Positions 12,535-22,815 of a stretch of DNA of 64,000 nt are shown here, piece by piece. The notes beneath the pieces are model-generated. The model made no database searches. It worked only from the letters and a program-made list of their open reading frames with translations, and was not told where the DNA came from. Numbering within the stretch: the stretch's first letter is position 1; each line of letters begins with the position of its first letter. The stretch is taken from positions 20,678,161-20,742,160 of the forward strand of contig CM059972.1 in assembly GCA_030490835.1 (NCBI GenBank), read 5' to 3'. Made by a program: the position numbers and the translations under genes. This stretch comes from Annona cherimola. Taxonomy: Eukaryota; Streptophyta; Magnoliopsida; Magnoliales; Annonaceae.

Positions 12535-12795
12535 GCATATTTGGTTACCTATAAAAAATTTTACTATTCATAATTACTTTATTTTTTAATTATTTCTTCT
12601 TACGTTCCTATACAATTATCTTACTTTTTAATTATTTTTACACAGTTATTTATATAACTAATTTATTTTAACCTTATTATCTTTATTCTTCATCATTACT
12701 TCTATTATATCGTATTATTTTCTTTTATTTTGAGACTTTTATACTAAGAACTTTTCATCCAAAAATTTTATCATTTTTCAAACATACCTAAAGTC
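12535..12795 (-). mobile_element. GTTTGG-type MITE remnant
   Basis: The ends are 'catatttggttacc' and 'caaacatacctaaag'. The interior is the complement of the 'gatgtgatat..agagtaaagagaataa' core seen at 33405, 43764 and 52093. There is no ORF. Confidence 0.4.
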
Positions 12796-12891
12796 AATTT
12801 TATCATTTTGCAGAGTTAAACAACTTCATTTAACGCCATCATCCCAATTCCCACACATAAGTAGAATTGCAAACACACCGCAGTTAAAGGG

Positions 12892-13162
12892 CCATAGAAT
12901 TTTAATACACACAGATGCTTGGCCAAGCAGGCCTAAGCCCTATTTGGCCATAAGTTTTTTAGGCCGTCGGCACTTTTACAAGTTTTGAAAATGCAAGTTT
13001 TGAAAATGTCTGGCCTTTTCTAAAAATGCTGCAACTCTTAGAATAGCATAATTTTAATAAAAGTTAGCATGACTATGGGAAGCTGATAATTGATGCTTTC
13101 GTAAACAATATTGGCTATAGAATTTTAATACACACAGATGCTTGGCCAAGCAGGCCCTAAGC
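12892..13162. repeat. pair of near-identical 48-bp direct repeats
   Basis: 12892-12939 and 13115-13162 both read 'tagaattttaatacacacag' followed by 'atgcttggccaagcaggc'. They differ by one or two bases and are about 220 bp apart. The unit itself holds the inverted word CTTGGCCAAG. Confidence 0.7.
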
Positions 13163-13981
13163 CTGATAGCCGGAAGGTCTGAGGGGATGTTTGAGAATGT
13201 AAAAGTTGTGATAAATATTGTATTTGGTGGGTGTAGAAAATGGAATATTTTGAAAATTGAGTGATTGATATGAAATGATAGGGATAAAGTTGGAATAAAT
13301 AGGTTTGTTAGAAAGTAGTTGGTAAGAAAAATGATTAGAATATAGGGGTAAAAGTGGAAAAATATAATGCTTGATTGATGAATGATGTGCCTTGAAACCC
13401 GTGCTCCCACCAATTCCCTCACGCATTTCCAATATCCGATTCCCAAACGTCCCCGGTTCTCAGTTTCAAAACCCCACCAAATTAAGAAGTCGTGGACCAC
13501 CTGATCCTATTCTCAGTTTTCAGCTCTCCCACGCACACGGCATGGATATGCAGTGGCAAACTTTTAGATGAAGGTTCTTGGGGTTGGTGCGATTTGACCC
13601 TTGTCCTCGTAGTGGAAAAATAAATTCGAAATTATTTTCCAAAAGATGGCATGAAAGATGAAACCCGACAGCCGCAACCCTTGAAAAAAGCAGGAAATTA
13701 TTAATAATATTAATTTTTAAAAGAAAAATGGAAAATGGAGAGCAAGAAATTATTACTAATATTATTTTTTTAAAAAAAAATGGAAAATGGAGAGCGGCGA
13801 GGGGAGGGGATAGGGTCATTGGCCAGTGGGGCTGCCATGGATGGGGTTAGGTCTTTGTTTGTTTGGGAACATTCGCACGGGCAGCAGGAATTGCGTTATT
13901 TAATAATGAGGCTGCCTGGGATCCACGAAAGTGCGAGAACCACACATCGTCGGCATGTAGTGCAAAGTCCATCCCTTGTTT

Positions 13982-14653
13982 GGGCAGCGATCGTATGCAC
14001 CCGGGTGCACTGAGCCTCAATGTACCCGGGTGCATACAACCATTTTTTAAAAAAAAAAATTCAAATTTTTTTTATATAACGGTTAATCTAAGTATATTTA
14101 ATATATTTATTAATTTTTACTATTTTTGGAGATTTTTAGATATTTTTTTAGATTTTTAAAAATCAGTGGCACAAAATTACTAAAAATGCTACTGATTTTT
14201 AAAAATATAAAAAAATATCTAAAAGTCTCCAAAAATGATAAAAATTGATACATATGTTAAATACACCTAGATTAACAACTTCATAAAAAATTTTCAAAAA
14301 AAAATTAAAAAATAGGTGTAGTACACCCGGGTGCATACGACCATTTTTTTAAATTTTTTTTCCAAAATTTTTTTACGTAACGGTTAATCTAAGTATATTT
14401 AACATATTTATTAATTTTTACTATTTTTGGAGACTTTTAGATTTTTTTTTTAGATTTTTAAAAATCAGTGGCATTTTTAGTAATTTAAAATTACTGACTT
14501 TTAAAAATATAAAAAGAATATCTAAAAGTCTCCAAAAATGGTAAAAATTGATACATATGTTAAATACACTTAGATTAACAACTTCATGAAAATTTTTTCA
14601 AAAAAAAAAAAAAAAATAGGTGTAGTAAGGCTGGGTGCATACGATCGCTGCCC
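13982..14653. mobile_element. dimeric foldback element with GGGCAGCGATCGTATGCACCC ends
   Basis: The outer ends are perfect inverted repeats of about 19 bp around the core GCAGCGATCGTATGCACC. Inside are two tandem hairpin units (about 13982-14345 and 14330-14653). Each has a left arm with 'taacggttaatctaagtat' and a mirrored right arm. CCCGGGTGCA words mark the ends and the unit junction. Left flank CCCTTGTTT and right flank CCCTGCTTT, after a poly-C run, may be a degraded 9-bp duplication. No coding potential. Confidence 0.6.
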
Positions 14654-14672
14654 CCCCCCCCCCCCCCCCCCC
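14651..14672. repeat. 22-bp poly-C run
   Basis: An uninterrupted C run sits at the right end of the dimeric foldback element. Such a run is unusual in this AT-rich region and may be variable or mis-sized in assembly. Confidence 0.8.
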
Positions 14673-14744
14673 TGCTTTGGTTGTTTCGACTTCGCGCCTG
14701 CTCGAACACTGACCACGATGAAACCAATTTTTTATTTTTTCTTC

Positions 14745-15015
14745 CACGGATACATTGAGTCTCACTTTTGATAAATTTTTTGGTCTAAAATTTTTCTCGT
14801 TAGTTATTCTCATCATTTTTTTTTACATTTTCTTACGCCATCGGCCAATTAATTTATTTTTCAATTATTTTTTCATAAATTTGTATACAACAACTGTATA
14901 TCTTTTAATTTATGTCTCTTTAATTTTCATCATAAATTCTGTCTTATCAATCCATTTTTTCATTTTTAAAATTTTTCATTCGAAAATTTTATTAGATATA
15001 AAGCCCCACCAAAAG
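14745..15015 (-). mobile_element. GTTTGG-type MITE remnant
   Basis: The sequence is the complement of the family core (ends near 'gataaattttttggtctaaa' and 'cattcgaaaattttatt'). The ORF spanning it has no protein motif. Confidence 0.3.
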
Positions 15016-15439
15016 TTCTCACTTAACGCACATTCCATAACTTATTTAGGGAAAGAGTGGGGAAGTGCAGAAGAGAATATATTTTAAAAGTTTATGAGGG
15101 TATAATATGATATTAGTAAAACGTAAAGAAATATGGTAGCTGTAAAAGAAAATAATGGGAGTATAAATGTAAAAATAGAATAGGTAGAGTAGTCCAATAG
15201 CGAAGATGTAAATCATTTCTTGAAACGTTTGTGCCGTTACAAACGATTTGGTTCCTTGTTTAATTTTTCTTTTAATTTTATATAAAAAGTCAAAAAATAG
15301 ACAATAAACCGATTTAGGTGCTGCTCAAATATACATGAAAGAAATAAAAAAGTTAAAAATAAAACAAGCGCATGCGTTGAGAGACGTGCATAGGTACTGG
15401 CCCACAAGGCTTTTATTTTAGAAATCTCTTTTTTTTTGC

Positions 15440-15633
15440 CATTTTCTTCATATGCTTATTTAGAAATCTCTTATTTATCTAAATATATTTAATACATAAA
15501 CCAATTTTTACTCTTATATCTTTGGTTTATGTATTAAATATATTTACATTAATAAGTTTATGGGAAAAAAGTAAAAAAATCTTTAATTTTTTAAGGCGGA
15601 CTAAGTCCAATTAACAGGATCATCTTTCTACAC
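15440..15633. mobile_element. degraded Mutator-like foldback MITE
   Basis: It shares the arm 'tttatctaaatatatttaat' / 'attaaatatatttacatta' and the end 'ccaattaacaggatcat' with the family at 16725-17083. It is shortened, with no clear duplication. Confidence 0.45.
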
Positions 15634-15734
15634 ATAGTATTTGTTTTAAATTTTGAAAATCAAAATTAAGGGTAAAAATACTAAATAAATTCTAAAAGGT
15701 AGCCAAAATTTACCAAAGATTAACCATTACCTGC

Positions 15735-15740
<6 letters not shown>

Positions 15741-15800
<60 letters not shown>
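15741..15800. repeat. (AAT)20 microsatellite
   Basis: About 60 bp of uninterrupted AAT trinucleotides. Confidence 0.95.
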
Positions 15801-15841
15801 GGGCTTGCTTCTATGTAACTTTCTCAAAATTTAAGATCTTT

Positions 15842-16527
15842 ACAGTTGATAGAAAATTTCTATTCATTCATTGTATTTAATATTATTCATTTAGTTACCA
15901 ACTAAGAATTCATAGTCGCAACTATAAGGAATGCGTGTTGTGTGTGCTTAGTGTCCTAATATGGGACTTCAATCAGAACTTCATTTAGAGCCTTTGGTTT
16001 CTATTGAAAATAAGTGAGAGTGGTTAGTCTCTCTTAATAAATAGATGAGAACTTGTTGTTTTCCTTTAGATAGATAAGAGCTTGTGGTCTCTTAGATGAA
16101 TAAGTTTGATGTGTAATATCAAATGTCATGATGTACTATACCAATCAGAAAAATATTATTTGTTTAGTCATGAGACTGAGTTTTATCCAAATTCAATATA
16201 TGCAAAGTCTACGTCTGCTAAAAAATAAGTATATCCATGTGTAAATTATAAAAAAAGTTTAGATTTATTCATATATATATTAGAATATGATAATAGTTTA
16301 TATAATTATTCATCAATGTAGTAACAATATTTTAGATGACTTAAATGCTGAAAATACTACTTAAAAAGCGATATTTAGCATTAAATCATTTTATCACGTT
16401 GATTTTACATGTTTGTAGTTGAAGCTCATATACAGTGATATTAGATAAATAAAAAAATTTCTGTAATAATATAAGTGATGCTAAACATAATAGATGGAGT
16501 GAATTTTTTCATTAACTATCTAGATAA
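15842..16527. mobile_element. dispersed MITE (same family as 9520-9932) split by a SINE-like insert
   Basis: The ends 'gaaaatttctattcattcat' and 'atagatggagtgaatttttt' are inverted. Compared with the copy at 9520-9932, an extra 256 bp lies at 15896-16151. It is flanked by an imperfect 17-bp direct repeat beginning AATATTATT (15879-15895 and 16152-16168). Confidence 0.5.
15896..16151 (+). mobile_element. SINE-like insertion (5' truncated?)
   Basis: The 3' end 'gtaatatcaaatgtcatgat' and 'taccaatcagaaaa' matches the tail of the SINE at 11546-11856. The flanking 17-bp repeat with two mismatches fits target-primed insertion. No B box was found, so the 5' part may be missing. Confidence 0.45.
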
Positions 16528-16724
16528 ATGAAAGTTACATAGAAGCATCCCTGAGAATAAAATATATTTCGTGGTTGGTTGCAAGGCTTGTCGGCGGGCT
16601 GGGCCTTAGTTGGCTATAATCCTTCAAAAATAAACATGAAAAGACAACCATTTGTGCAGTTCATTTTTTCCATCGCCTATAATGTAAAGGAGATGGGTCC
16701 AATCCAAGTTGGGAGGAAGAATAT

Positions 16725-17083
16725 AAGAAATGATCTTGTTAGAGCTAAGTAAATGTTTCATTTAGCCACGTTAAAAAATCCATTTAAAATACTTTTGTTT
16801 TTATTTTTTTTGATACACTTGTTTATCTAAGTGTATCTAACATATGAACTAAATTTTACCATTGTTGGATATATTATATTTTTTAAAGATTTTAAAATAT
16901 TTATGTGTTAAAAATCTCAAAAAATATTCACATATTCAAAAATGATAAAACTTAGTTTATATATTAAATAAACTTAGATAAATAAGTGTATAAAGAAAAA
17001 AACAAAAGCAAAATATTTTAAATGAGTTTTTTGAAGTGGCTAAGCAAATAATTTGCTCAACCCGGACTAACAGGATCACTTAT
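16725..17083. mobile_element. Mutator-like foldback MITE with 10-bp duplication
   Basis: The 359-bp element is flanked by a perfect GGAAGAATAT at 16715-16724 and 17084-17093. The ends are 'gatcttgttagagctaag' and 'cccggactaacaggatcac'. The arms contain 'ttatctaagtgtatctaac' and its complement. No ORF. Confidence 0.75.
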
Positions 17084-17400
17084 GGAAGAATATTATGAAA
17101 CTTTAGTGCATTCATTTTTTTTTTTTTGAAATTTGTCGTAAAACTATTAATTTAGGTTTATTTATCTTATGCATTAAGATTGATCATTTTTGAAAATGTA
17201 TATATATTTTTAGTTTTTAAAGACTAAAAAGTAGATATATAAATAAAAAAGTATACATAAATAAATTAACATTATTATAAAAAATTTAATTAAAAGAAAT
17301 AAGTCTTGCCGACAAATGCACTCAAATTTGAATTTTCGGCGGGGCGCATTGAACGGGACGCCGATAAAGTGTCCGGGTTTCAGCGGCGAACTTCGTATGC

Positions 17401-17715
17401 ACGTGAATCCGAATAATGGAACCATATATCTCATGCATCTATGTTCGAATAATGCAAACAAACAGAAGAAGATTGATTGAAGACTTGCATTGCAGAACAC
17501 TTTTTCAGTCAAGCTGGGCCGGACGAAATCCAACATTAGGGTTCTTGTGTTCGAAAATCCGAATAATGGAACCATACATCCCACGCATCTGCATTCAAAC
17601 AACAATACAAACAAACAGAAGAAGATCGATTGAAGACTTGCACGACACTTTGGGTCAAGCTGGCCGTATGAGTCATGGCGAGTAATTTGTACGCAGTCGA
17701 CAAAATCCAACATTA
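17401..17715. repeat. tandem duplication of a GC-richer unit of about 150 bp
   Basis: Unit 1 (about 17408-17555) and unit 2 (about 17558-17716) share 'ccgaataatggaaccata', 'caaacaaacagaagaagat', 'gattgaagacttgca' and 'aatccaacattaggg'. On the minus strand a 167-codon ORF (17713-17210) reads through both units and therefore contains an internal peptide repeat (ASLQSIFFCLF twice). On the same strand each unit also looks like an intron end (TTGAATGCAG) followed by ATG. I cannot tell whether this is a duplicated gene fragment; no family is recognised. Confidence 0.6.
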
Positions 17716-17716
17716 G

Positions 17717-18522
17717 GGATAAACTTACATTTCTTTCGATCGATCTGCGTCATCATCACCAGCTTCTGTCGCATCTTTCAGCTCGAGGGGTTTCCTGAAA
17801 AAAATATATAGAGAAATTCTTCTATGCACCATTTGATTTTTTATTTTTTCTGCATTCAATTAGTCCATTATATTTACAATCGTTTATTTAACCTATGTAA
17901 AAATCAAGTGAATTGAAATTTTTTATGATTAATAATCTTCAAAAATGTAATTATAAATACTCTCGTTTATTTACGCTTGTCGTGGATTATATAGAAATCT
18001 GAAGGACATAATTTTTCATATGATGCAAATATAATGGATAACTTGGATTAAAAATAGGTGATTAACAAAAAAAAAAACTTAATCGATTACACTGTGCAAT
18101 TGGTTGCAGAGAAGATTTTTCTCTTATATATTACCATTTTACTGATTTAAAAGGAGTACGATTTGAAATTTTAGATTTTTGCATTCGGATGTATAAGATT
18201 TGGGCGAATTTGCAGTTGTGCCATGACTTTCATAAAATTTGCATCTATCTCAATGAAAATTGCCTGAAATTTAAGGCATACTTAACCCTAAAACCTTCTT
18301 AAAAATAAAAAAATACCCCACACACAATAGAATTAAATATTAAAAATGCATTTAAAACATCAAAAATCTTATTTTTTTTACGAATGTCTCTCACATTGAC
18401 TATGCGGTTGGGATTTTGATGCATTATCAAGATAGCCCAAAATGAGGACGTTAAAATTTTTAATTGCATGGGCAACCTTGAAGTAATACCCCTTTCATTA
18501 TATTTACTTTATCCGTTGTTCA
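17717..18522. other. AT-rich intergenic stretch
   Basis: No gene recognised. 18198-18300 resembles one arm of the foldback family at 8928-9405 ('atttgcagttgtgccatgac'). Confidence 0.25.
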
Positions 18523-18832
18523 CATGCGATTAATCACATGGTAGCCCCATATAATATTTATTTTTTAATTTTTCTTCATAATTATATTTTAAAGTGTATT
18601 TAACTCTATACAAGTTTTATCAGTTTATAATTTTTTATATTTTTATTCTTAAAAACAAGTTTTAATGGGTAAACTTCAATAAAATACCCCTAAAATTCAT
18701 GATTTTTAAAAATAAAAAATATAATAAAATGATCAAGTTTGATGGTTAAATACAATTTTTAAAACATACTTATGAAAAATAAAAATAAAATATTGTATGG
18801 AGGCTGCCATGCGAGCAATCGCATGTAAACAA
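18523..18832. mobile_element. foldback MITE with TTGTTYACATGCGATT ends
   Basis: The left end 'gttgttcacatgcgattaat' and the complement of the right end 'gttgtttacatgcgattgct' pair well. The arms continue through AT-rich sequence around a centre near 18680. No ORF. Confidence 0.6.
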
Positions 18833-21800
18833 CCCTTTTATTTTATACTCGTGTCAATTTAAATGGGTTATGCAAATATTGATCTAAATGCAACTTGTAA
18901 TTTTAAATGTTATGGGTGCAGGAGAATTTAGGGGTACTAATGGATTAGGTTGGATGTGTTTGAATATAACTTGAATTTTAACCCGTTTATAAAATTTCAA
19001 CCCTAATATGTTTATTAACTCTTGTACAAAACATCAAAGCTTAATCCATTTATAATCCCTTTAACTTAACATGTTGTTAACGTTTTGTCTATGTAGGTTA
19101 TCGATTGGCTGAAAGTAAATTGATTCATTAATTGACAACATGAAATAAAAAAATAAATAACATACTTTAAAAATCTTAACAACTTAGAAACAAAAGTGAT
19201 AAGCATAATAAGCGGGATATAGTTAGCCAAAATCTCAACATTGAATATCAAACACCTAACAACACTAATTATTAGGAAAGTGATTCATTTCATTTGGGTA
19301 TAAAATCTATTTTTAAATTTTTTGAAAATTTTCGTAAAACTATTTATTTACATGTATTTAATTTCATGCCAAAATTTTCCATTTATGGAAATGTGTATAT
19401 AACAATTAAACAATTTAAAGGCGTTCATATTATACAAACCTTTAATCTTAATGAAATTTCAATTTTTACTTAGATAGATTATTCTAAAAGATGATTAAAA
19501 ATTAACCATAAAAATAGGCTTAAACAATAAGAGTTTTTGCATCGGTAGCTACAAGGTTTAGTTGAAGCTGCAAGTGTATCACAACTTTTGTAAAATTTGT
19601 ATTAATATCTACAAGGTTTGTTTGAATTGTAAATACAACTATTCAATGCAAGGAATTATTCAAAAATAAATTATTTTTATATTTTAAAGATACTTTCTTG
19701 CATTTTATAATCTTATTTATTTATTAGAGTACTTTTATCATGTAAATTTTTTTTTCAGTTTTTAGGTACGTCTGCAATTTCAAGCAAACTTTTTAAATAT
19801 AGATTTAAATTACACAAAAGCCGGAACGCGCCTAAGAACCCATGTAATCTACTTTGTGAATTCAAATCCTTGTGCCAGGAGGTGAAAACAAAAAAAAAAA
19901 AAACAAAAAAACAAAATGCATGTGTACACACAGAGTCAACAAATATGAGGTTATTACAAAAGTGGAATGCGCCGGATTAAGCTTTGTCTGAGTGGGCACT
20001 AACTTTCAAGTATGTAAAACATATTACCGGCTCACGAGCTTCAATTACTTGTGTCATTGTGTGGACGGAATAGGATGAGATGGAAGCGGCTTTTTGGCCG
20101 GAAGAAGCCTCCCTCTAGTAGTCCTCTTGCGTCGGTTCCTGCAGCCCTTCTTGGCAAATACTTACAAAACCCATGCACGATGCATGGGAGGACGGAGTCT
20201 TTTTTAATTAATTAATTAATTGTTGTCATTTTCCAACTCCTATTATTTCTAATATCGTAAATCCTTGCTTGATTTCTGATTAATTACCCGTGGTGCATTT
20301 ACACATCCAGGCAAGGGCCGACCACATTAATTCCAGCAGAGCAGTCAGAGCCAGCTTAACCATACATTGTGGATACATTCCCCACACGGCATCTTTAATT
20401 AGTAATTAGTCAAGGTGGATAAAGATGTTTATTAATGATAACATGGGGGTGGACCACATCCGTGGGTGGGCCATGATGATCAACATCAAGCTATAGTTAC
20501 TATACACTTACGCTGTCTTGCAGCACTAGCTACCTACCCAATAATTGGGTAGATCAAAGTCATGAGTACAGCTAGGCTTATATGTTGGTAAAAATTTTAC
20601 CACTCAAACCTATAATTAATGTATATATTAATTATAATATTTAAACCAGCCGTAATGGCAGGATGTCCACATAGAACTGTTGCTTCATATAGGAAAAAAA
20701 AAAAAAAAAAAAAGCCATGCAATGGGCGGGCGGTTATCTTAGCTATATATGCACTCTTGTCTCATCTCCTGTTGCCAGCCTGGTATATAGTCATATATCC
20801 GAGTAGAAATTACAGGTTTAAAAGCCATGGGTTGTAATTAATTACTTGGTACCAAACAGAATATGAAAATTTTGTGAGAATTGGAAGTAACAATTTTCCC
20901 AATCATCATATCATGTATTGCCTTAAAAGCGAGCTAGCACTACTGGAAAAAAAGCTGCGGCGAGTAAAAATTATTAAAAGTAAAGGATGCCAAACGATTC
21001 ATGAATTTCTTGTGCTGGTAGAATGAATGCCAACCGTCTCAACTTTCCATCCCTTCCCGTCTTCATCTGATGGGCTTTTAAGTCAGAATGAAATGCGTAA
21101 ACGAAAGCCGTCATCAATTATCATATTCAATTAAAGTTCCGATACTCGTTAATTGCTGGGAACCTTTGAAGAAAAGATATAATTATGTTATATAAAATGA
21201 GTAAATTAAAATTTAATCATCCAATTGGGAAAATAGCTGACAACGTGGATCTTCTACCTCCCATCTCCTCCCACTGCAACTTCCAAATCATCCCGGACCC
21301 GGTTGGTCGCCAAAAATTAATGATAGGGGGTGTCCATTTTACTACTTTTAAAAGAAAATATTACTATTCCGGCGGTACAAAATTTTTCATGCCCATGCGC
21401 TTGCTTTCTCACCTTTTTTTTTACTGCTTTGGATCATCCATCTAATGGGATAAGATGGAAAAGATGTGATTTTTCATTCATAAAAATTTTAATTTTCAAT
21501 GTAAATTTTTGTTTCTAATAAGTGATAATCTTAGTTTTTTCATTTGTAATATTATTTTTTTTAATGTACGGCCACCACTTCTCCAAATTTGATCCAATTC
21601 CATCATCCAATGGATGATTTTGGACGGGCCCGGGCAAATAATGAAAAGTTGAGAAAAAGCATTTTTATGGTTCATATTTAGACATTTTTATTAAGATTTT
21701 TTGAGACTTGTTCTCAACCATACGATATTCTTAGATTAAACTTGTATTTGAAATGAGAATATAACATGTGTACTAAAAATAATTAAAATTGAAAATAATA

Positions 21801-22159
21801 ACATGTGGTTTGTAATTGACACTCGGTGAATCTGATCCCTGATGGATGCCTACACTCTACACATTATGTTGGGCCCACCATTACGTGGACCATTCGTTCA
21901 CGCATGCTGGTGCATGAGTCGCCATGTGTAAATACGAAAACAATGGCAAAAAAAAGCTCACTGCCGGGGCACCAAGTACGCAAGCTAAAATTTTTTTTAT
22001 TTTCAAATATTAAAAAAAAAAAAAAATCTCCCCACTCGTTCGCTTTTCCTATTTCTGCACAGAAAAAATTGCGGCTTTTGCTGGAAAAATGAGAAGCCGG
22101 AAGTGGGTGTTCGTGCAAACAGCTGTAAATCACCAGTACTCTAAAAAAAAAAAAATTAA
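18833..22159. other. intergenic stretch upstream of the pectin acetylesterase gene
   Basis: No gene recognised. It includes hAT-MITE-like wording at 18934-19080 (starts TTAGGGGTAC), an A-rich tail at 19888-19912, a lone CACTACTGGAAAAA word at 20938 that resembles a CACTA terminus, and the near-palindrome CCCATGCACGATGCATGGG near 20170. The ORFs of 60-90 codons look random. Confidence 0.3.
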
Positions 22160-22402
22160 TTTTGTTCTGTATTAGGAATGGATGAAATTTTTGTAAAAAA
22201 GATTGGTTGTAAAAGATTTTAAAAGAGAAGAAGATAATGTAATATAATAAGGACGATAATGACATGTAAAAACATAAAATTTAAATAGATAGGTTAATTG
22301 TAGAATAATTGTCTAAAATGATTAAATTGTAAGATAATTATATGAAAAATAATTTTAAAAATATAATAATGGAATTTTTCCATTCTTAAACAATAAACAC
22401 GC
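22160..22402. mobile_element. GTTTGG-type MITE remnant in the upstream region of the pectin acetylesterase gene
   Basis: The core 'aatgtaatataataaggac' and the end 'aacaataaacacgcccg' match the family at 52093-52380 and 33405-33683. It lies about 415 bp upstream of the start codon. Whether it affects expression is unknown. Confidence 0.4.
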
Positions 22403-22663
22403 CCGTGATGGCGGAGGAAATGTAACTCGCTCGTATTAGAGGACAAAATGCCTTGTTGTTTTTTTTCTTTTTTCGTTTTCGAAGGTTGTAAAGGGGAAAA
22501 GAAAAAAAAAGAAAAAAAAGAAAAAAAAATCCCCGCAGAAGTCAGAACCGCGGAAGCCGACAATGATTCCTTATAATTTGTATAGATTTTATTACTGCTT
22601 GTAGCTTTGCTCCAAAGCTCACATTGCGTCGTACTCTATAACAAGCTAACTTTATTTTCAAAA

Positions 22664-22670
22664 TATAAAG
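22664..22670 (+). promoter_or_regulatory. possible TATA box of the pectin acetylesterase gene
   Basis: TATAAAG lies about 145 bp before the start codon. A weaker CTATAACAAG word lies 30 bp further upstream. Chosen by position only. Confidence 0.3.
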
Positions 22671-22815
22671 GCAGGTGAAAGAAAAAGAGAAAAAAGAAAG
22701 AAAAATACGAAGAGGTTTTAGATCTTGGGTGTCAAGGATTTCGTCATTTAGGAGTCACCCACCCATCTGGTCTCTTGCTTTCCATTTTCTCGCAGCAGGG
22801 AGAAAGGAAGGCAAG

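Noticed and set aside
17210..17713. Cys-rich repeated protein as a confident gene
   Set aside because: The frame depends on a tandem duplication, the C-terminal third is AT-rich low complexity, and no family is recognised. It is reported only as a repeat.
22675..22815. N-terminal extension of the pectin acetylesterase from an in-frame upstream ATG
   Set aside because: It would put 47 mostly basic residues before a clear signal peptide. The ATG at 22816 gives a standard secreted protein.
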